Counted from the first letter of the stretch, positions 24,714-34,462 are shown. The stretch: DNA of 47,510 nucleotides from an uncultured Prevotellaceae bacterium (GCA_946625675.1 CAMOTI010000084.1:1-47510); one strand, 5' to 3'. The notes: generated by a model not told the origin, from the letters alone. Numbers and translations are program-made.

Positions 24714-26111
24714 ATGATAAAACGGTTGTTGGTTTGCATGGCAATCTTGTCTGCCCCAATTTCCATGGCAGGTCAAGAGCAAAAGGACTCGGGTGAAGAC
24801 AGTATAATATTCAGACCGTACTATAAATATCGCGTAAGTCTGAAAGATAAGTCAGGAAACGGCTATTCCGTCAATCATCCAGAGAAATTCCTATCATCGA
24901 AATCACTTGAGCGGCGTCGTCGTCAAGGTCTGAGTGTTGACGAAAGCGACCTTCCCGTAAGCAAGAAATATCTGGAAAAGATTCGAAAATGCGGTGTTCG
25001 AATCGTCCATACGAGCAAATGGAACAACACCGTGCTTGTTCAGACCGAAGACACGCTTGAGATGACCAAAGTGTCAGAATTGCCGTTCGTGACAAACGTA
25101 CGCAAGGTTGCCGCTTACACACGTGCTCCCCAAAAACGAAAGACTGACCGTAAAGAGATGGTGAGCAAAGCAGCTGTTCCCGGCGACAGCCTGCAAGGTT
25201 TAGGTTATTATGGAAAAGCAGAGAATCAGATCAAGCAGCTTCATGGCGACGTACTACATTCCCAAGGCTATCGCGGCGCAGGCATGACTATAGCGGTCAT
25301 AGACGGCGGCTTCCATAACGCCGACATCATCCCGATGCTTCAGAACGTGAAGATACTGGGTACAAAGGACTTTGGCGGGAATAACGAAAATGTGTACGAA
25401 CTGGAGCGCCACGGACTGATGGTCTTGTCGTGTATAGGAATGAATCAACCCTACTACATGGTAGGCACCGCACCCGAAGCCTCGTTTTACCTGCTTCGCA
25501 GTGAGGACAGCGACACGGAGCAACTGGTTGAGGAAGACAATTGGTGTGCCGCCTTGGAATATGCCGACAGCGTAGGCGTTGACCTGGTAAATTCCTCTCT
25601 GGGCTATACCGTGTTCGACAATCCGCTCGACAATGTGGAATACTGGGAACAAGACGGAAAGACCCACATAAACTCCCGCTCCGCCTCGATGGCAGCCTCC
25701 AAGGGCATGATTGTGTGCAACAGTGCCGGGAATTCAGGCAACAACTCATGGAAGCGGATAGGTGTACCAGCAGACGCCTCTGACATCCTCGCCGTAGGAG
25801 CCCTGACCCCAAAGGGTAAAAACACGAATTTCTCGTCGGTAGGTCACAGTGCCGACGGACGAGTGAAACCAGACGTATGCGCCCAGGGAGAGAATTGCTC
25901 GCTGATGGGCAACTATGGAAACCTGACCGTAGCCAACGGCACTTCGTTTGCTTCTCCAATCCTGTGCGGGATGGTGGCATGCTACTGGCAAGCCCACCCC
26001 ACCCTGACAGCAAAAGAAGTGATAGAAGCCATACATCGTCTGGGCGACCGCTATGAGCATCCCGACAATGTATATGGCTACGGATTGCCGGATTTCAGCA
26101 AAGAAGATTAG
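24714..26111 (+). CDS. secreted S8 (subtilisin-like) serine protease
   Basis: A 465-residue protein with a signal peptide (to about residue 20), an N-terminal region of about 150 residues that may act as a propeptide, and a subtilase domain. Catalytic residues visible are Asp197 (IAVIDGGFHN), His233 (ERHGLMVLS), oxyanion Asn340 (NSAGNSG) and Ser411 (NGTSFASP). In place of the usual DSG the Asp is followed by Gly-Gly, which some family members have. No C-terminal sorting domain is evident; the protein ends soon after the catalytic domain. It lies 77 bp after tolC and may be read through from the efflux operon. The octamer array begins at its stop codon. Confidence 0.93.
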   Translation: MIKRLLVCMAILSAPISMAGQEQKDSGEDSIIFRPYYKYRVSLKDKSGNGYSVNHPEKFLSSKSLERRRRQGLSVDESDLPVSKKYLEKIRKCGVRIVHTSKWNNTVLVQTEDTLEMTKVSELPFVTNVRKVAAYTRAPQKRKTDRKEMVSKAAVPGDSLQGLGYYGKAENQIKQLHGDVLHSQGYRGAGMTIAVIDGGFHNADIIPMLQNVKILGTKDFGGNNENVYELERHGLMVLSCIGMNQPYYMVGTAPEASFYLLRSEDSDTEQLVEEDNWCAALEYADSVGVDLVNSSLGYTVFDNPLDNVEYWEQDGKTHINSRSASMAASKGMIVCNSAGNSGNNSWKRIGVPADASDILAVGALTPKGKNTNFSSVGHSADGRVKPDVCAQGENCSLMGNYGNLTVANGTSFASPILCGMVACYWQAHPTLTAKEVIEAIHRLGDRYEHPDNVYGYGLPDFSKED

Positions 26112-26113
26112 AG

Positions 26114-26297
26114 AAGACTGGAAGACAAGAAGACAAGAAGACAAGAAGACGAGAAGACTGGAAGACAAGAAGACGAGAAGACAGGAAGACGAGAAGACAG
26201 GAAGACAAGAAGACAAGAAGACGAGAAGACGAGAAGACAGGAAAACAAGAAGACGATAAGACAGGAAAGCAAGAAGACGATAAGACGATAAGACATC
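26114..26297 (+). repeat. octamer tandem array, 23 units in perfect register
   Basis: From 26114 to 26297 the plus strand is 23 consecutive 8-nt units near AAGACRRG (AAGACAAG, AAGACGAG, AAGACAGG, AAGACTGG and a few variants) with substitutions but no insertion or deletion. It starts 3 nt after the protease stop. The 68-residue frame listed at 26053-26259 is a by-product of the repeat. Confidence 0.95.
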
Positions 26298-26312
26298 ATA
26301 CTATTCAAAAAA

Positions 26313-26346
26313 ACAGACAGCAGCATAAGCTCCTGTCTGTTTTTTT
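26313..26346. terminator. strong bidirectional terminator
   Basis: ACAGACAG / CTGTCTGT (8 bp, 12-nt loop) flanked by AAAAAA on the left and TTTTTT on the right, so the stem can extend into the A/T tracts. It ends the plus-strand protease transcript and can also act for the minus-strand dockerin gene. Confidence 0.85.
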
Positions 26347-26378
26347 GTCAGTCAGCAGAATCGATTCTACTGACTGAC
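26347..26378. terminator. 32-nt hairpin next to the terminator
   Basis: GTCAGTCAG-c-AGAATCGATTCT-a-CTGACTGAC is palindromic except for one c/a pair. Reading the minus strand from the dockerin gene, this is the first hairpin met, followed directly by the T-run hairpin, giving a tandem terminator. Confidence 0.6.
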
Positions 26379-26411
26379 TGATAGTTATTAGTAGATTAGT
26401 GGTACAATGGG

Positions 26412-29400
26412 TTATTGTCCTGCAATGATGTTGATGATGGCCACAATGTCGGAGATGTCTACCTTAGTGTCACCGTTCACATCAGCGAAGCGATACTCGG
26501 CAGTACCTGCAATCTGGTTGATGACAGCCACGATGTCAGAAATGTCCACCTTGGTGTCCTCGTTGACGTCGCCAGCAATATTCTTCACCGGTCCGAGATA
26601 GAAGAGCTGGAAGTCGTCGAACATACACCAGTCGCCTCCGATAGTCGTGTTCTTGTAAAGACCGAAGTTGATGCTTCCACCTTCCTTGATTACAGTGCTG
26701 ACCTCGTTGAGATAGGCATTGTTGTCGTTGGCGAAACGAGCAGCTGCACCTCTCATGGAGTTAGGATAGAAATAGCGCTCGCTTCCATCGTCGAACCAAG
26801 AATCGTATATCCATGCATCGTTAGCATCTACAGCTGAGATGTTTCCGTCAGTGTCAAACTGTTCTTTGTACGAAACAGCCGTGTAAGTAACGTTTCCGTC
26901 TTCGTCTACATTCTCCGTTTCTTCAAGCCATGCATTGAGAGTCTGGTTTTCCTCACCCAGCTCAGCAGCCGGGTTGACAGCATCGAATGTGTACTGCGTG
27001 TATGAACGCTCAGTGAAGATAGCATCCTCGTTGCAGAGAGAAACCACATCTTTCTCGTTGCTGTTTGCGAAGAACTTCACATTCGGCGTGAAGTTGGCAT
27101 CGAACCAAACATGCTCATAAGCTGCATTGAAGTTGCCGTCACGATAGAACGATTTCACTTTCACAGTGTACAGACCAGCCGGGAGAGAATACAGTGTCTG
27201 TTCGATTCTGAAGTTCGTGTTGTAAGCCTCAGAATTCTGAAGGCCGTTGTCGGTACTGAAATTACCGGTCCATCCCTTCTGTCCCTCAGTGAACGACGGG
27301 TTGACGATGAGAGCGGTGATGTCAACCGGATTGTCCTCCGACGCCTTGTCCATACCGAGTTCAGCCATGATGGTCTGGTTGTAGTACACAGCAAGTTCCT
27401 TTTCGTACTCAACCAACTTGTCTGCCTTGGCAAATTCAGCGATGAGAGCCTGTGCCTGCTCCTGAATCTTGGCCTGCAGCTCTTCGTTGTTGACTGATGA
27501 ATAAGACTCGACGATTCCCACATATTTCACGTATTCGTTGTAGTCGTTCACACAGTCCATGATATCCTTATAAGTGGCCGTCTCCTGGTTGTAGAGTTCG
27601 AATGTGTAACCCACAGCTGTGTCAAGATACTGGCTTTGGTTTGTATCGGGCTCATACTTGGCTTGGAGTTCTGAGAACATAGCAGTCACGTCATGGCTGT
27701 TAAGGTATCCGTTCGCCTCATTGATATAGTTCTGAGCCTCTTCGATAGTAGATAGTGCAGCGGCATAGGCATCATATCCCTGAACCGGCATTTTCACGTT
27801 CTCAAGCATCTTCTGTACTGCGTCACGGTCGCCCTGCAGCATGAGTTCATCGAGTTTGATGGTGATTTCATCAAGTTTCTTCTGAGTGAGTTTTGAGAAA
27901 TCAGGATTCTCACCATAATAGAGAAGCTGCATACCCGTGAAAGAGCTGAATCCGTTGGCGAAGAAAGCAACACGTGCAGTACCGTTCGTTACCTGGATCA
28001 TGTCTGTAGAATAGTAAGTCCAGTCGTCGAGGCTGTAGTTCCACCAACCCGAGAGTCTGGTTTCCTCCTGAGACTGAGCGAAGTTGTCGCCCGACTGAAT
28101 TCTGATACCCATCTTGCAGTTTCCGTTCCAGTCGTTAGACCAAGTGATACCACAACCCTTGATGCTGTAGAATCCGTTCTGCAGTCCGGTGAGGTTCTGA
28201 GCGATTTCACGCTCGTCACCAGGCAAACTCCACTGTTTAGCACTTGAGAGCTTGTGGTTCCAGTAAGGCTCATATCCTCCGGTATTCACTTGATACCAAG
28301 CATTGGTGACAGTCTCGTCCGTTCCGATAGTGACACCCTTTCCGATAGGAATACGAGTAGTGGTCTGATATGTTTTGTTGTCGCCGTCGCCAGACTCACC
28401 GAGATCAGCCCATCCGAGCAATCCGTTTTCTCCGTTGAGCACTCTTTCCTGCGGCACCCATCTGTTTTCAGCCTCATTCCATTCAGGATTGTATTCAGGC
28501 TGGCAGAAGAACGGATAAGCGATGAGATTAGTCAGGTCGAGCACACCGTCCTCATTAGGCTTAGTGACAAGATAAGCCGCTCTGGCCTGCTGAAGCTCCT
28601 TCAGAGCCACACCGTAGTCAGCGCCGGACTTCGTGTACACACCCGTTCCGTCAGCTCCGAACTCATCAGTTTCCACATTCTTTGCATTCTGGATGGCAGT
28701 CTTGAATTCCGGCAGTCCGCTATAATCCGTAGTGTTAGCCAGATCGTCGCAAGATGCGATTAACGACGACAAAGCTTTTGCGTCGTTGAGATACACCTTA
28801 TATTCCGTAACGAGCTGGTCGAGTTTTTGCGTAGCCTGCTCGTACTCCTCAACAGAAGTGTAGCCGTCAGACTCCTCCTCAATTTCAGCGAAGATGTTTT
28901 CATAATAATAAAGCAGAGAAGAATAGCCGGCAATCGCGATTTCCTCACGGAATTCATCCACGAGGTTCATCTTGTTCTGGAAATCCTCCTTTGCAATGTC
29001 CACAAGCACCCCCTCCGAAGCCTCACCGAGATATGTAGCTGTAAAGTTGGAGAAGATGCACCAGTCATTAGCAAGAGTGGCGGTTTTGCGCACACCAATT
29101 CTGAAATAGCCGTCTTCCTTTTGAACGACTTTGATAGAATTGCCTAAATAGAGTCCGGCATCAAACCATCTTCTGGTTCCCTCCATACTGTTAGGAACAT
29201 AATAATGTGTATCATTGTAAATATACTCAATGTCATCAGGCCAGTTATTTGTGGTACCCAGGAATCTTCCATCTGTGTATTCAGAAGAAGCGATACTTAT
29301 GAGAGGAGCAGAGGTTTCCCTTGTAACCTCCGTGACCTTAAGTGCGTCGTCAACATTGACAGACTCACCAAAGAAAACAGCGTTGATCTTCTCGGATTTT

Positions 29401-29708
29401 TCCCAGTAGGGCCTTTGGTAGTCTCCACGATAGAATCCCTGAACAGAGAACTGGTAGTATCCAGCCGGGAGGAAAAATGTTTGTGACAACTGTGCATTTT
29501 TAGGCTGGTTGAACATCTCCCAGGACTGCCAGTCGTATGCACCTCCTCCATTTTCAAAGATCCACACACCGGCGTCGTTGGACTGTCCGGAATAATCCTG
29601 CCATTCCAACTGGTCGGAAACGTCATCTCCTTCTTTCCAGTCATTCTGAGCGAAAGCAGAAGAGAACGTCAATCCCGCCAAAGCGACGAAAGTAAAAATT
29701 TTTTTCAT
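26412..29708 (-). CDS. large secreted protein with three beta-rich modules and a dockerin-like C-terminus
   Basis: A 1098-residue protein with a signal peptide (MKKIFTFVALAGLTFSSAFAQ). Three segments look related to carbohydrate-binding jelly rolls. The first (about 20-240) and third (about 800-1035) share the pattern PNSM-[ER]G...WF/RF...DWC-[IM]F...F...YLG. The middle one (about 400-650) has a similar ending (FTGMQLLYYGE). Between them lie charged helical stretches. The C-terminal 55 residues are two repeats, GDVNEDTKVDISDIVAVINQI and ADVNGDTKVDISDIVAIINII, which match dockerin type I calcium loops. No catalytic motif was recognised. It faces the hybrid sensor regulator across a 507-bp gap, so a role in polysaccharide binding is likely but inferred. 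Confidence 0.85.
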   Translation of the reverse strand: MKKIFTFVALAGLTFSSAFAQNDWKEGDDVSDQLEWQDYSGQSNDAGVWIFENGGGAYDWQSWEMFNQPKNAQLSQTFFLPAGYYQFSVQGFYRGDYQRPYWEKSEKINAVFFGESVNVDDALKVTEVTRETSAPLISIASSEYTDGRFLGTTNNWPDDIEYIYNDTHYYVPNSMEGTRRWFDAGLYLGNSIKVVQKEDGYFRIGVRKTATLANDWCIFSNFTATYLGEASEGVLVDIAKEDFQNKMNLVDEFREEIAIAGYSSLLYYYENIFAEIEEESDGYTSVEEYEQATQKLDQLVTEYKVYLNDAKALSSLIASCDDLANTTDYSGLPEFKTAIQNAKNVETDEFGADGTGVYTKSGADYGVALKELQQARAAYLVTKPNEDGVLDLTNLIAYPFFCQPEYNPEWNEAENRWVPQERVLNGENGLLGWADLGESGDGDNKTYQTTTRIPIGKGVTIGTDETVTNAWYQVNTGGYEPYWNHKLSSAKQWSLPGDEREIAQNLTGLQNGFYSIKGCGITWSNDWNGNCKMGIRIQSGDNFAQSQEETRLSGWWNYSLDDWTYYSTDMIQVTNGTARVAFFANGFSSFTGMQLLYYGENPDFSKLTQKKLDEITIKLDELMLQGDRDAVQKMLENVKMPVQGYDAYAAALSTIEEAQNYINEANGYLNSHDVTAMFSELQAKYEPDTNQSQYLDTAVGYTFELYNQETATYKDIMDCVNDYNEYVKYVGIVESYSSVNNEELQAKIQEQAQALIAEFAKADKLVEYEKELAVYYNQTIMAELGMDKASEDNPVDITALIVNPSFTEGQKGWTGNFSTDNGLQNSEAYNTNFRIEQTLYSLPAGLYTVKVKSFYRDGNFNAAYEHVWFDANFTPNVKFFANSNEKDVVSLCNEDAIFTERSYTQYTFDAVNPAAELGEENQTLNAWLEETENVDEDGNVTYTAVSYKEQFDTDGNISAVDANDAWIYDSWFDDGSERYFYPNSMRGAAARFANDNNAYLNEVSTVIKEGGSINFGLYKNTTIGGDWCMFDDFQLFYLGPVKNIAGDVNEDTKVDISDIVAVINQIAGTAEYRFADVNGDTKVDISDIVAIINIIAGQ

Positions 29709-29969
29709 AGGAAATTTTTAATTAGTTAATAATATATATAAAGTTGATTAAGTTGTTAATATGTCATTTCTGAATTGTTGCAGAATTGTGCGGGTATTAA
29801 AATTCGAATAAAACAAGGTTAGACACATCATAATGATATTTCAGCCATTTCCTCACGAAAAATTAACCCCAACACAGTCTAACGGCCAAAACTCTTCTCT
29901 AAAACCAATGCATACTTATAAAACAGATAAGTCGCAAAAAACGGAAGTAGTGCTGTTAAAATGTTTGAT

Positions 29970-29995
29970 GGACGGAAGAACGCCTTCTCCCGTCC
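29970..29995 (-). promoter_or_regulatory. hairpin in the long leader of the dockerin gene
   Basis: Ten base pairs around one mismatch with a 4-nt loop, GC-rich in an AT-rich leader. It could be a 5'-UTR control element or a pause site; no known class was recognised. Confidence 0.35.
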
Positions 29996-30053
29996 CAAAC
30001 CAAACTAACTAACACAATTATAAAAAAACTACTAACGTTCGATTTTGATGTTG

Positions 30054-30061
30054 CAAAGTTA
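30054..30061 (-). promoter_or_regulatory. -7 box, probably of the dockerin gene
   Basis: TAACTTTG followed by CA on the minus strand. No TTTG is found at the right distance upstream, as may be the case for a promoter needing an activator such as the neighbouring hybrid regulator. Confidence 0.45.
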
Positions 30062-30210
30062 GCATGATAAACTTAAAAAAGCTATATGAAATGATTCTTG
30101 AAATGCAGATTTTGAAACCGAATGTTGCAAAACAACAAAATCTAAAATGAATGTATCAAATCTAACATTTTTTTATGCTAATTCTATGTTCAAAGAATAA
30201 AAAAAATCTC

Positions 30211-30218
30211 TAAATTTG
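30211..30218 (+). promoter_or_regulatory. -7 box of the hybrid regulator gene
   Basis: TAAATTTG followed by CA fits TAnnTTTG. It overlaps the TTG used as start by the ORF track, which is why the ATG at 30246 is preferred. The -33 region reads TGTT, a weak match. Confidence 0.6.
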
Positions 30219-30245
30219 CATAAAAATAAACCAAACTACCGAAAA

Positions 30246-33200
30246 ATGGCAAAAAAACTCATTATTCTTCTATTAATTTTCCACATTTGTAACATTGCGG
30301 AATGCCAGCCACCACATTTGTACACCATGCAACAAGGGCTGAAAAGTTCGTATATTGATAATTTATACGTTGACAGTGCAAATTTTGTGTGGGTATGCAC
30401 AACAAACTCCCTTGAAGTGTTCGACGGCTACCGTTTTGAAGACATCAGTTTTACTGACAAGAAAAGCGGTAAACAATTATTTAATAAGGTGAGCAGTGTC
30501 CGCCAGATAGACAAGACCCACTATTGGATACAAAGCAATATCGGACTGTTTGTGTATGACCTCGAAGACAACAGCTACGAGAAAGTGCAATTATCAGAAA
30601 CAGAAGAAGACTTGGTGAACAAAGGTTCGCTGAATCACAGCGTGCCCTACCCGGGCGGAAAGAAAACGTTGTTCTCCAGTGAAGGATTCGGCTTGTTTGT
30701 CATAGAAAACGCCACCCATCAGGTGGACAGTGTACTGTCGATGAAGCTGAACGGTCTTGTAGGCGAGTCATACATATGGAATATACTGATAGACCAGAAG
30801 AAGCGTCTATGGGTTTCCGATTTGCGAAACGAGATAACAGTAATAAACCTGTCGAACGATCAGAAACTTCAGCTTGAAGTGAGTGAATCCGCGCGGAAGA
30901 TTATGTCGAACAGCTATGTGACCAGTTTCTGTGAGGACAATAAAAACAATAAAATTTACATGTCGATGTCTCACAACGGCGTGTTGGTGTTTGACGGAAA
31001 GAGCAACACGATACGAGAGTTGAAAAACAACGACCACAGCCTTTATGGCAACTGCCTGGTACAAACCCCTTCAGGCGATTTGTTTTTAGGCACAGACAAT
31101 GCCGGCATCTATCAGATAGACAGTTCGGACGAAAGCATCCATTCTCTGAACAACCAAATAGAAGACATAGACCTTCAGAAGGCCAAAATCCACTCATTAG
31201 CCGTAGACAAAGACGAAAATCTGATTATAGGCATTTATCAGAGAGGCGTCATGGTGATCACCAAGCCAAATGGTTATTTCAAGTACACCGCATTGTCGCT
31301 GAATTCCAACGGAAAGAACAGTTCTTGCGTAACGTCCTTCTGTACAGACCGTTCCGGCAATCTATGGGTCGGCACAGACGGCTCAGGCCTGTTTGTGAAC
31401 GGCGAGAACCGGAAAGACGGCCTTCAGTCACTTCTGATCCAGTCGGTGGTATGCGACAAAGAAGGCACGATATGGTGTGGTTCATGGCGTGGTGGCATCT
31501 GCTGCAGCAAAGACGGCAATCACTTTTTTGTCCCCGAGTTCCTGTCCGGATACACCAACAGCAATATCATGGACATGGCTTATGACAGCGCAAGCCACAA
31601 ACTCTACGCAGGCACAAACGGCGAGGGCGTACTTTGTATAGACTTGTCGAGCAACAATGTGAAAAAGATAAACGGCAGCGACGTGTACCGTTGGATCAAC
31701 AAGTTATACCTTGACAAAGATGGTGACCTATGGATAGGCGACCCCATCAACCTGTTTCAATACCACCCGATAAGCGACCAATATGTCCAAATACGTCTCA
31801 ACGACAAAGACATCAACCTGATACACGGTTTCGGCGAGAACGGCACCCACCTGCTTTTGGGAACTGATGACGGTCTGATTTGCTACGACAGGAAAGAGAA
31901 GAAGGTGGTAACACCAGACTATCTTTCAGAAGTTCAGTCAAATATACCGATAAAGAACATCGTTGTAGATAAAAAATATATCTGGATATCAGCCAGCAAC
32001 AAAATCATCTGCGTTGATAAAGAAAGCGGGCGGACAATAGAATACGAAAGTTTCAGTGGCTATTATATCGGTGAATTCCATCGTAATGCCAGCATTCTTC
32101 GTCCAGACGGCAGCATATGCTTCGGTGGCGACAATGGATACTTGAGTTTTCACCCCAGCCAGCTCATGAGTCTGGGCACAAACATCAAGCAGGTGTATTT
32201 CTCCCCCATATGGCTGGGCAAGCAACTGGATGGGAGCAATTCCTACCATATATCGTTCAGTGTGCCCGAACTATCGATGAAAGACAGGGTGTGCTATCGC
32301 TACAAGCTCGAGGGTTACGAGAAAAACTGGCATGTCACAGACTCTTCAACTCCAGAAGCCTACTATGCAAGTCTTCCCTCCGGCAGCTATACCTTCCATG
32401 TTCAAGCCTATTTCCGTGACACCCCGGACAAGTTTACGGAGCAGACACTGGAAATACACGTACCCTATCCCTGGTATGCCACTTGGTGGGCCTATTTACT
32501 TTATGCCGGCATACTATGGTATATAGGCTACATCATCTATCAGAACATCCAAGAACGCCGTCGTGCCCGTAAGATGCTACGAGAGGCAGAAGCGAAGGAG
32601 CGCGTGAAAGAAGACAAGCTTCGTCTGTTCACAAGCATCGCCCACGAATTGCGTTCTCCTCTGACCATGATCATGTCCCCCCTTCGTCAGCTTGCCACCA
32701 GCGACCGCAATTTGGAGCGTCAGGGCAATTACTCGATTATGCAACGAAACTGCAACCGCCTGCTTCGCATCGTGAACCAGATGCTTGACGTAAGGAAAAT
32801 CGAGAACGGACAATTCCATCTTCACTTCAGCGAGACAGAGCTGAACACATACACGCGAGAGGTGATGGAATCGTTTAAAGGAGTGGCAGCCGCCAAAGCG
32901 CTGACCTTCACGCATGAGTCAAAGGAAGAATCGATACCCGTATGGATAGACACGGTTCATTTTGAAAAGGTGCTGTTCAACCTCTTGTCGAACGCGTTCA
33001 AATACACCCCTTCCAATGGGCGAATCATCGTGCGTACAAGCTGTCAGCTGAACAACCCCGACACAGAAAGCCATCGGATGATAGACGATTACAGGGTGAT
33101 AGAATATGCGGAGATCCGCGTGTACAACAGCGGTAGCCATTTAAATGCAGAGGATTTGCGTCACATCTGGGAACGGTTCTATCAGAGCAGCAGTCAGCCG

Positions 33201-34367
33201 CAACAAGAAGGCAGCGGCATAGGCTTGAACCTGGCCTACGAGTTGGTTCGTCTGCATCACGGCGTGATCGAAGCCCACAACATCGGTGAAGACGGAGTAG
33301 AATTCACCGTTCGCATACCGATGGGCAATGTCCATTTGAGTACAGAAGAGACCTCTCCCCGTGTACAGAAAGACAATGAGGCATCCATCCTTCCGCCCGT
33401 TGAAAGTCCAGTAGAAAGTCCTACAGCCCTCGATTCGCACGAAGAAGAAGAAGAAGTTGAGCAGGAAGAGACGTCAGAGTTGCCTGTCAGTCCATCCGAC
33501 GCGGAATCAGAAAAGGACGAAGACGCACAAACTAACCAAAAGCCGTCAGATCCAGGTGTGTTAAACGACCAGGTGACCATATTAATCGTGGATGACGATA
33601 AGGAGTTGTGCAGCTATGTCGCCAGTGAGATAGGAAAGGAATACAAGGTTCAGACAGCACATAGCGGAAACTCCGCCTGGCAGCAGATTCTGACCAGTCG
33701 TCCGACAATTGTAGTGACCGACTTGATGATGCCCGACGGCGATGGCTACGACCTGTGCCGTCGGATCAAGGCCAATCCAGAGACCGACCACATAGCCGTG
33801 ATCGTCCTGACCAGCGAGTCGACCGAGGACAGCCAGCTCCGCACGATGAATCTCCAGGCCGACCACTTCCTTCCGAAGCCCTTCAATCTGTCGCTGCTGC
33901 TCAGCGCCATCTCGCAAGTGCTCCGCGTGCGTGAGAATATCCGCAACAAGATGCGCCGGACCGAAATCGGCAACAATTATGGCAGCATAGAGGTTTCGTC
34001 CTATGAGGACCAGTTCATCCATCAAGTCCGCGACCTGGTGCTTGCCCATATCGACGACACGAATTTCAACGTCAACGAGCTGAGCAAGGAGATCGGAATG
34101 AGCCGTGTTCACCTGAACCGCAAGCTGAAAGAGCATTTCGGTATATCTCCTATCGCCTATATCCGAAGTATCAGATTGAAGCAGGCCGCCTATCTGCTTG
34201 TGAACAACAAGGTGAACATCTCCGAGGTGGCCTACCGCGTCGGCTTCTCCTCCCACAGCTATTTCACGAGCATATTCCACGACTTCTTTGGCATGAGCCC
34301 TAAAGAATTTGTGGCAACATATGCCGACAACCTGAATGACGAGACCTTACAGAAACTGCTGGAATAA
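30246..34367 (+). CDS. hybrid two-component system sensor/regulator (HTCS)
   Basis: One-protein sensor and transcription factor of 1373 residues, typical of Bacteroidota polysaccharide loci. Order: signal peptide (MAKKLIILLLIFHICNIAEC), a periplasmic beta-propeller of Reg_prop repeats (about 30-640), a Y_Y_Y domain (about 665-740), a membrane helix (about 745-767), a histidine kinase with His800 in IAHELRSPL, N-box NLLSNAFKY and GSGIGLNLAY, an acidic linker (EEEEEVEQEE), a receiver with Asp1159 in VVTDLMMPDGDGY, and an AraC-type HTH with NVNELSKEIGMSRVHLNRKL and VAYRVGFSSHSYF. The track start (TTG at 30216) lies inside the -7 box; ATG 30246 starts the signal peptide. It probably senses a xylan oligosaccharide, judged from the neighbouring enzymes. 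Confidence 0.96.
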   Translation: MAKKLIILLLIFHICNIAECQPPHLYTMQQGLKSSYIDNLYVDSANFVWVCTTNSLEVFDGYRFEDISFTDKKSGKQLFNKVSSVRQIDKTHYWIQSNIGLFVYDLEDNSYEKVQLSETEEDLVNKGSLNHSVPYPGGKKTLFSSEGFGLFVIENATHQVDSVLSMKLNGLVGESYIWNILIDQKKRLWVSDLRNEITVINLSNDQKLQLEVSESARKIMSNSYVTSFCEDNKNNKIYMSMSHNGVLVFDGKSNTIRELKNNDHSLYGNCLVQTPSGDLFLGTDNAGIYQIDSSDESIHSLNNQIEDIDLQKAKIHSLAVDKDENLIIGIYQRGVMVITKPNGYFKYTALSLNSNGKNSSCVTSFCTDRSGNLWVGTDGSGLFVNGENRKDGLQSLLIQSVVCDKEGTIWCGSWRGGICCSKDGNHFFVPEFLSGYTNSNIMDMAYDSASHKLYAGTNGEGVLCIDLSSNNVKKINGSDVYRWINKLYLDKDGDLWIGDPINLFQYHPISDQYVQIRLNDKDINLIHGFGENGTHLLLGTDDGLICYDRKEKKVVTPDYLSEVQSNIPIKNIVVDKKYIWISASNKIICVDKESGRTIEYESFSGYYIGEFHRNASILRPDGSICFGGDNGYLSFHPSQLMSLGTNIKQVYFSPIWLGKQLDGSNSYHISFSVPELSMKDRVCYRYKLEGYEKNWHVTDSSTPEAYYASLPSGSYTFHVQAYFRDTPDKFTEQTLEIHVPYPWYATWWAYLLYAGILWYIGYIIYQNIQERRRARKMLREAEAKERVKEDKLRLFTSIAHELRSPLTMIMSPLRQLATSDRNLERQGNYSIMQRNCNRLLRIVNQMLDVRKIENGQFHLHFSETELNTYTREVMESFKGVAAAKALTFTHESKEESIPVWIDTVHFEKVLFNLLSNAFKYTPSNGRIIVRTSCQLNNPDTESHRMIDDYRVIEYAEIRVYNSGSHLNAEDLRHIWERFYQSSSQPQQEGSGIGLNLAYELVRLHHGVIEAHNIGEDGVEFTVRIPMGNVHLSTEETSPRVQKDNEASILPPVESPVESPTALDSHEEEEEVEQEETSELPVSPSDAESEKDEDAQTNQKPSDPGVLNDQVTILIVDDDKELCSYVASEIGKEYKVQTAHSGNSAWQQILTSRPTIVVTDLMMPDGDGYDLCRRIKANPETDHIAVIVLTSESTEDSQLRTMNLQADHFLPKPFNLSLLLSAISQVLRVRENIRNKMRRTEIGNNYGSIEVSSYEDQFIHQVRDLVLAHIDDTNFNVNELSKEIGMSRVHLNRKLKEHFGISPIAYIRSIRLKQAAYLLVNNKVNISEVAYRVGFSSHSYFTSIFHDFFGMSPKEFVATYADNLNDETLQKLLE

Positions 34368-34419
34368 GGAAAGAGCAATGAAATAAGCCGAAAACGTGCG
34401 AATTCGAATAAACAAAACG

Positions 34420-34462
34420 CAGAAAAAAGGACCGACGTGATCGTTGTCAGTCCTTTTTTCTG
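34420..34462. terminator. bidirectional terminator between HTCS and the fasciclin gene
   Basis: CAGAAAAAAGGAC pairs with GTCCTTTTTTCTG: 13 perfect pairs and a 17-nt loop, T-rich on either strand. It lies between the convergent genes ending at 34367 and 34542. Confidence 0.85.

Larger units (their letters stand above)
29709..30215. other. 507-bp divergent intergenic region
   Basis: AT-rich gap between the dockerin gene and the hybrid regulator with no convincing gene. It holds a perfect minus-strand -7 box at 30054-30061, which would give a leader of about 340 nt, and a hairpin at 29970-29995 (GGACGG-a-AGAA / TTCT-c-CCGTCC, 4-nt loop) within that leader. Its right end carries most of the regulator's promoter. 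Confidence 0.5.

Noticed and set aside
26053-26259. 68-residue frame rich in KTRRQED
   Set aside because: Direct translation of the octamer array.
26114-26297. CRISPR array
   Set aside because: Units are contiguous 8-mers with no spacers and there are no cas genes nearby.
30216-30245. TTG start of the HTCS in the ORF track
   Set aside because: The TTG is part of the -7 box TAAATTTG; the signal peptide begins at ATG 30246.
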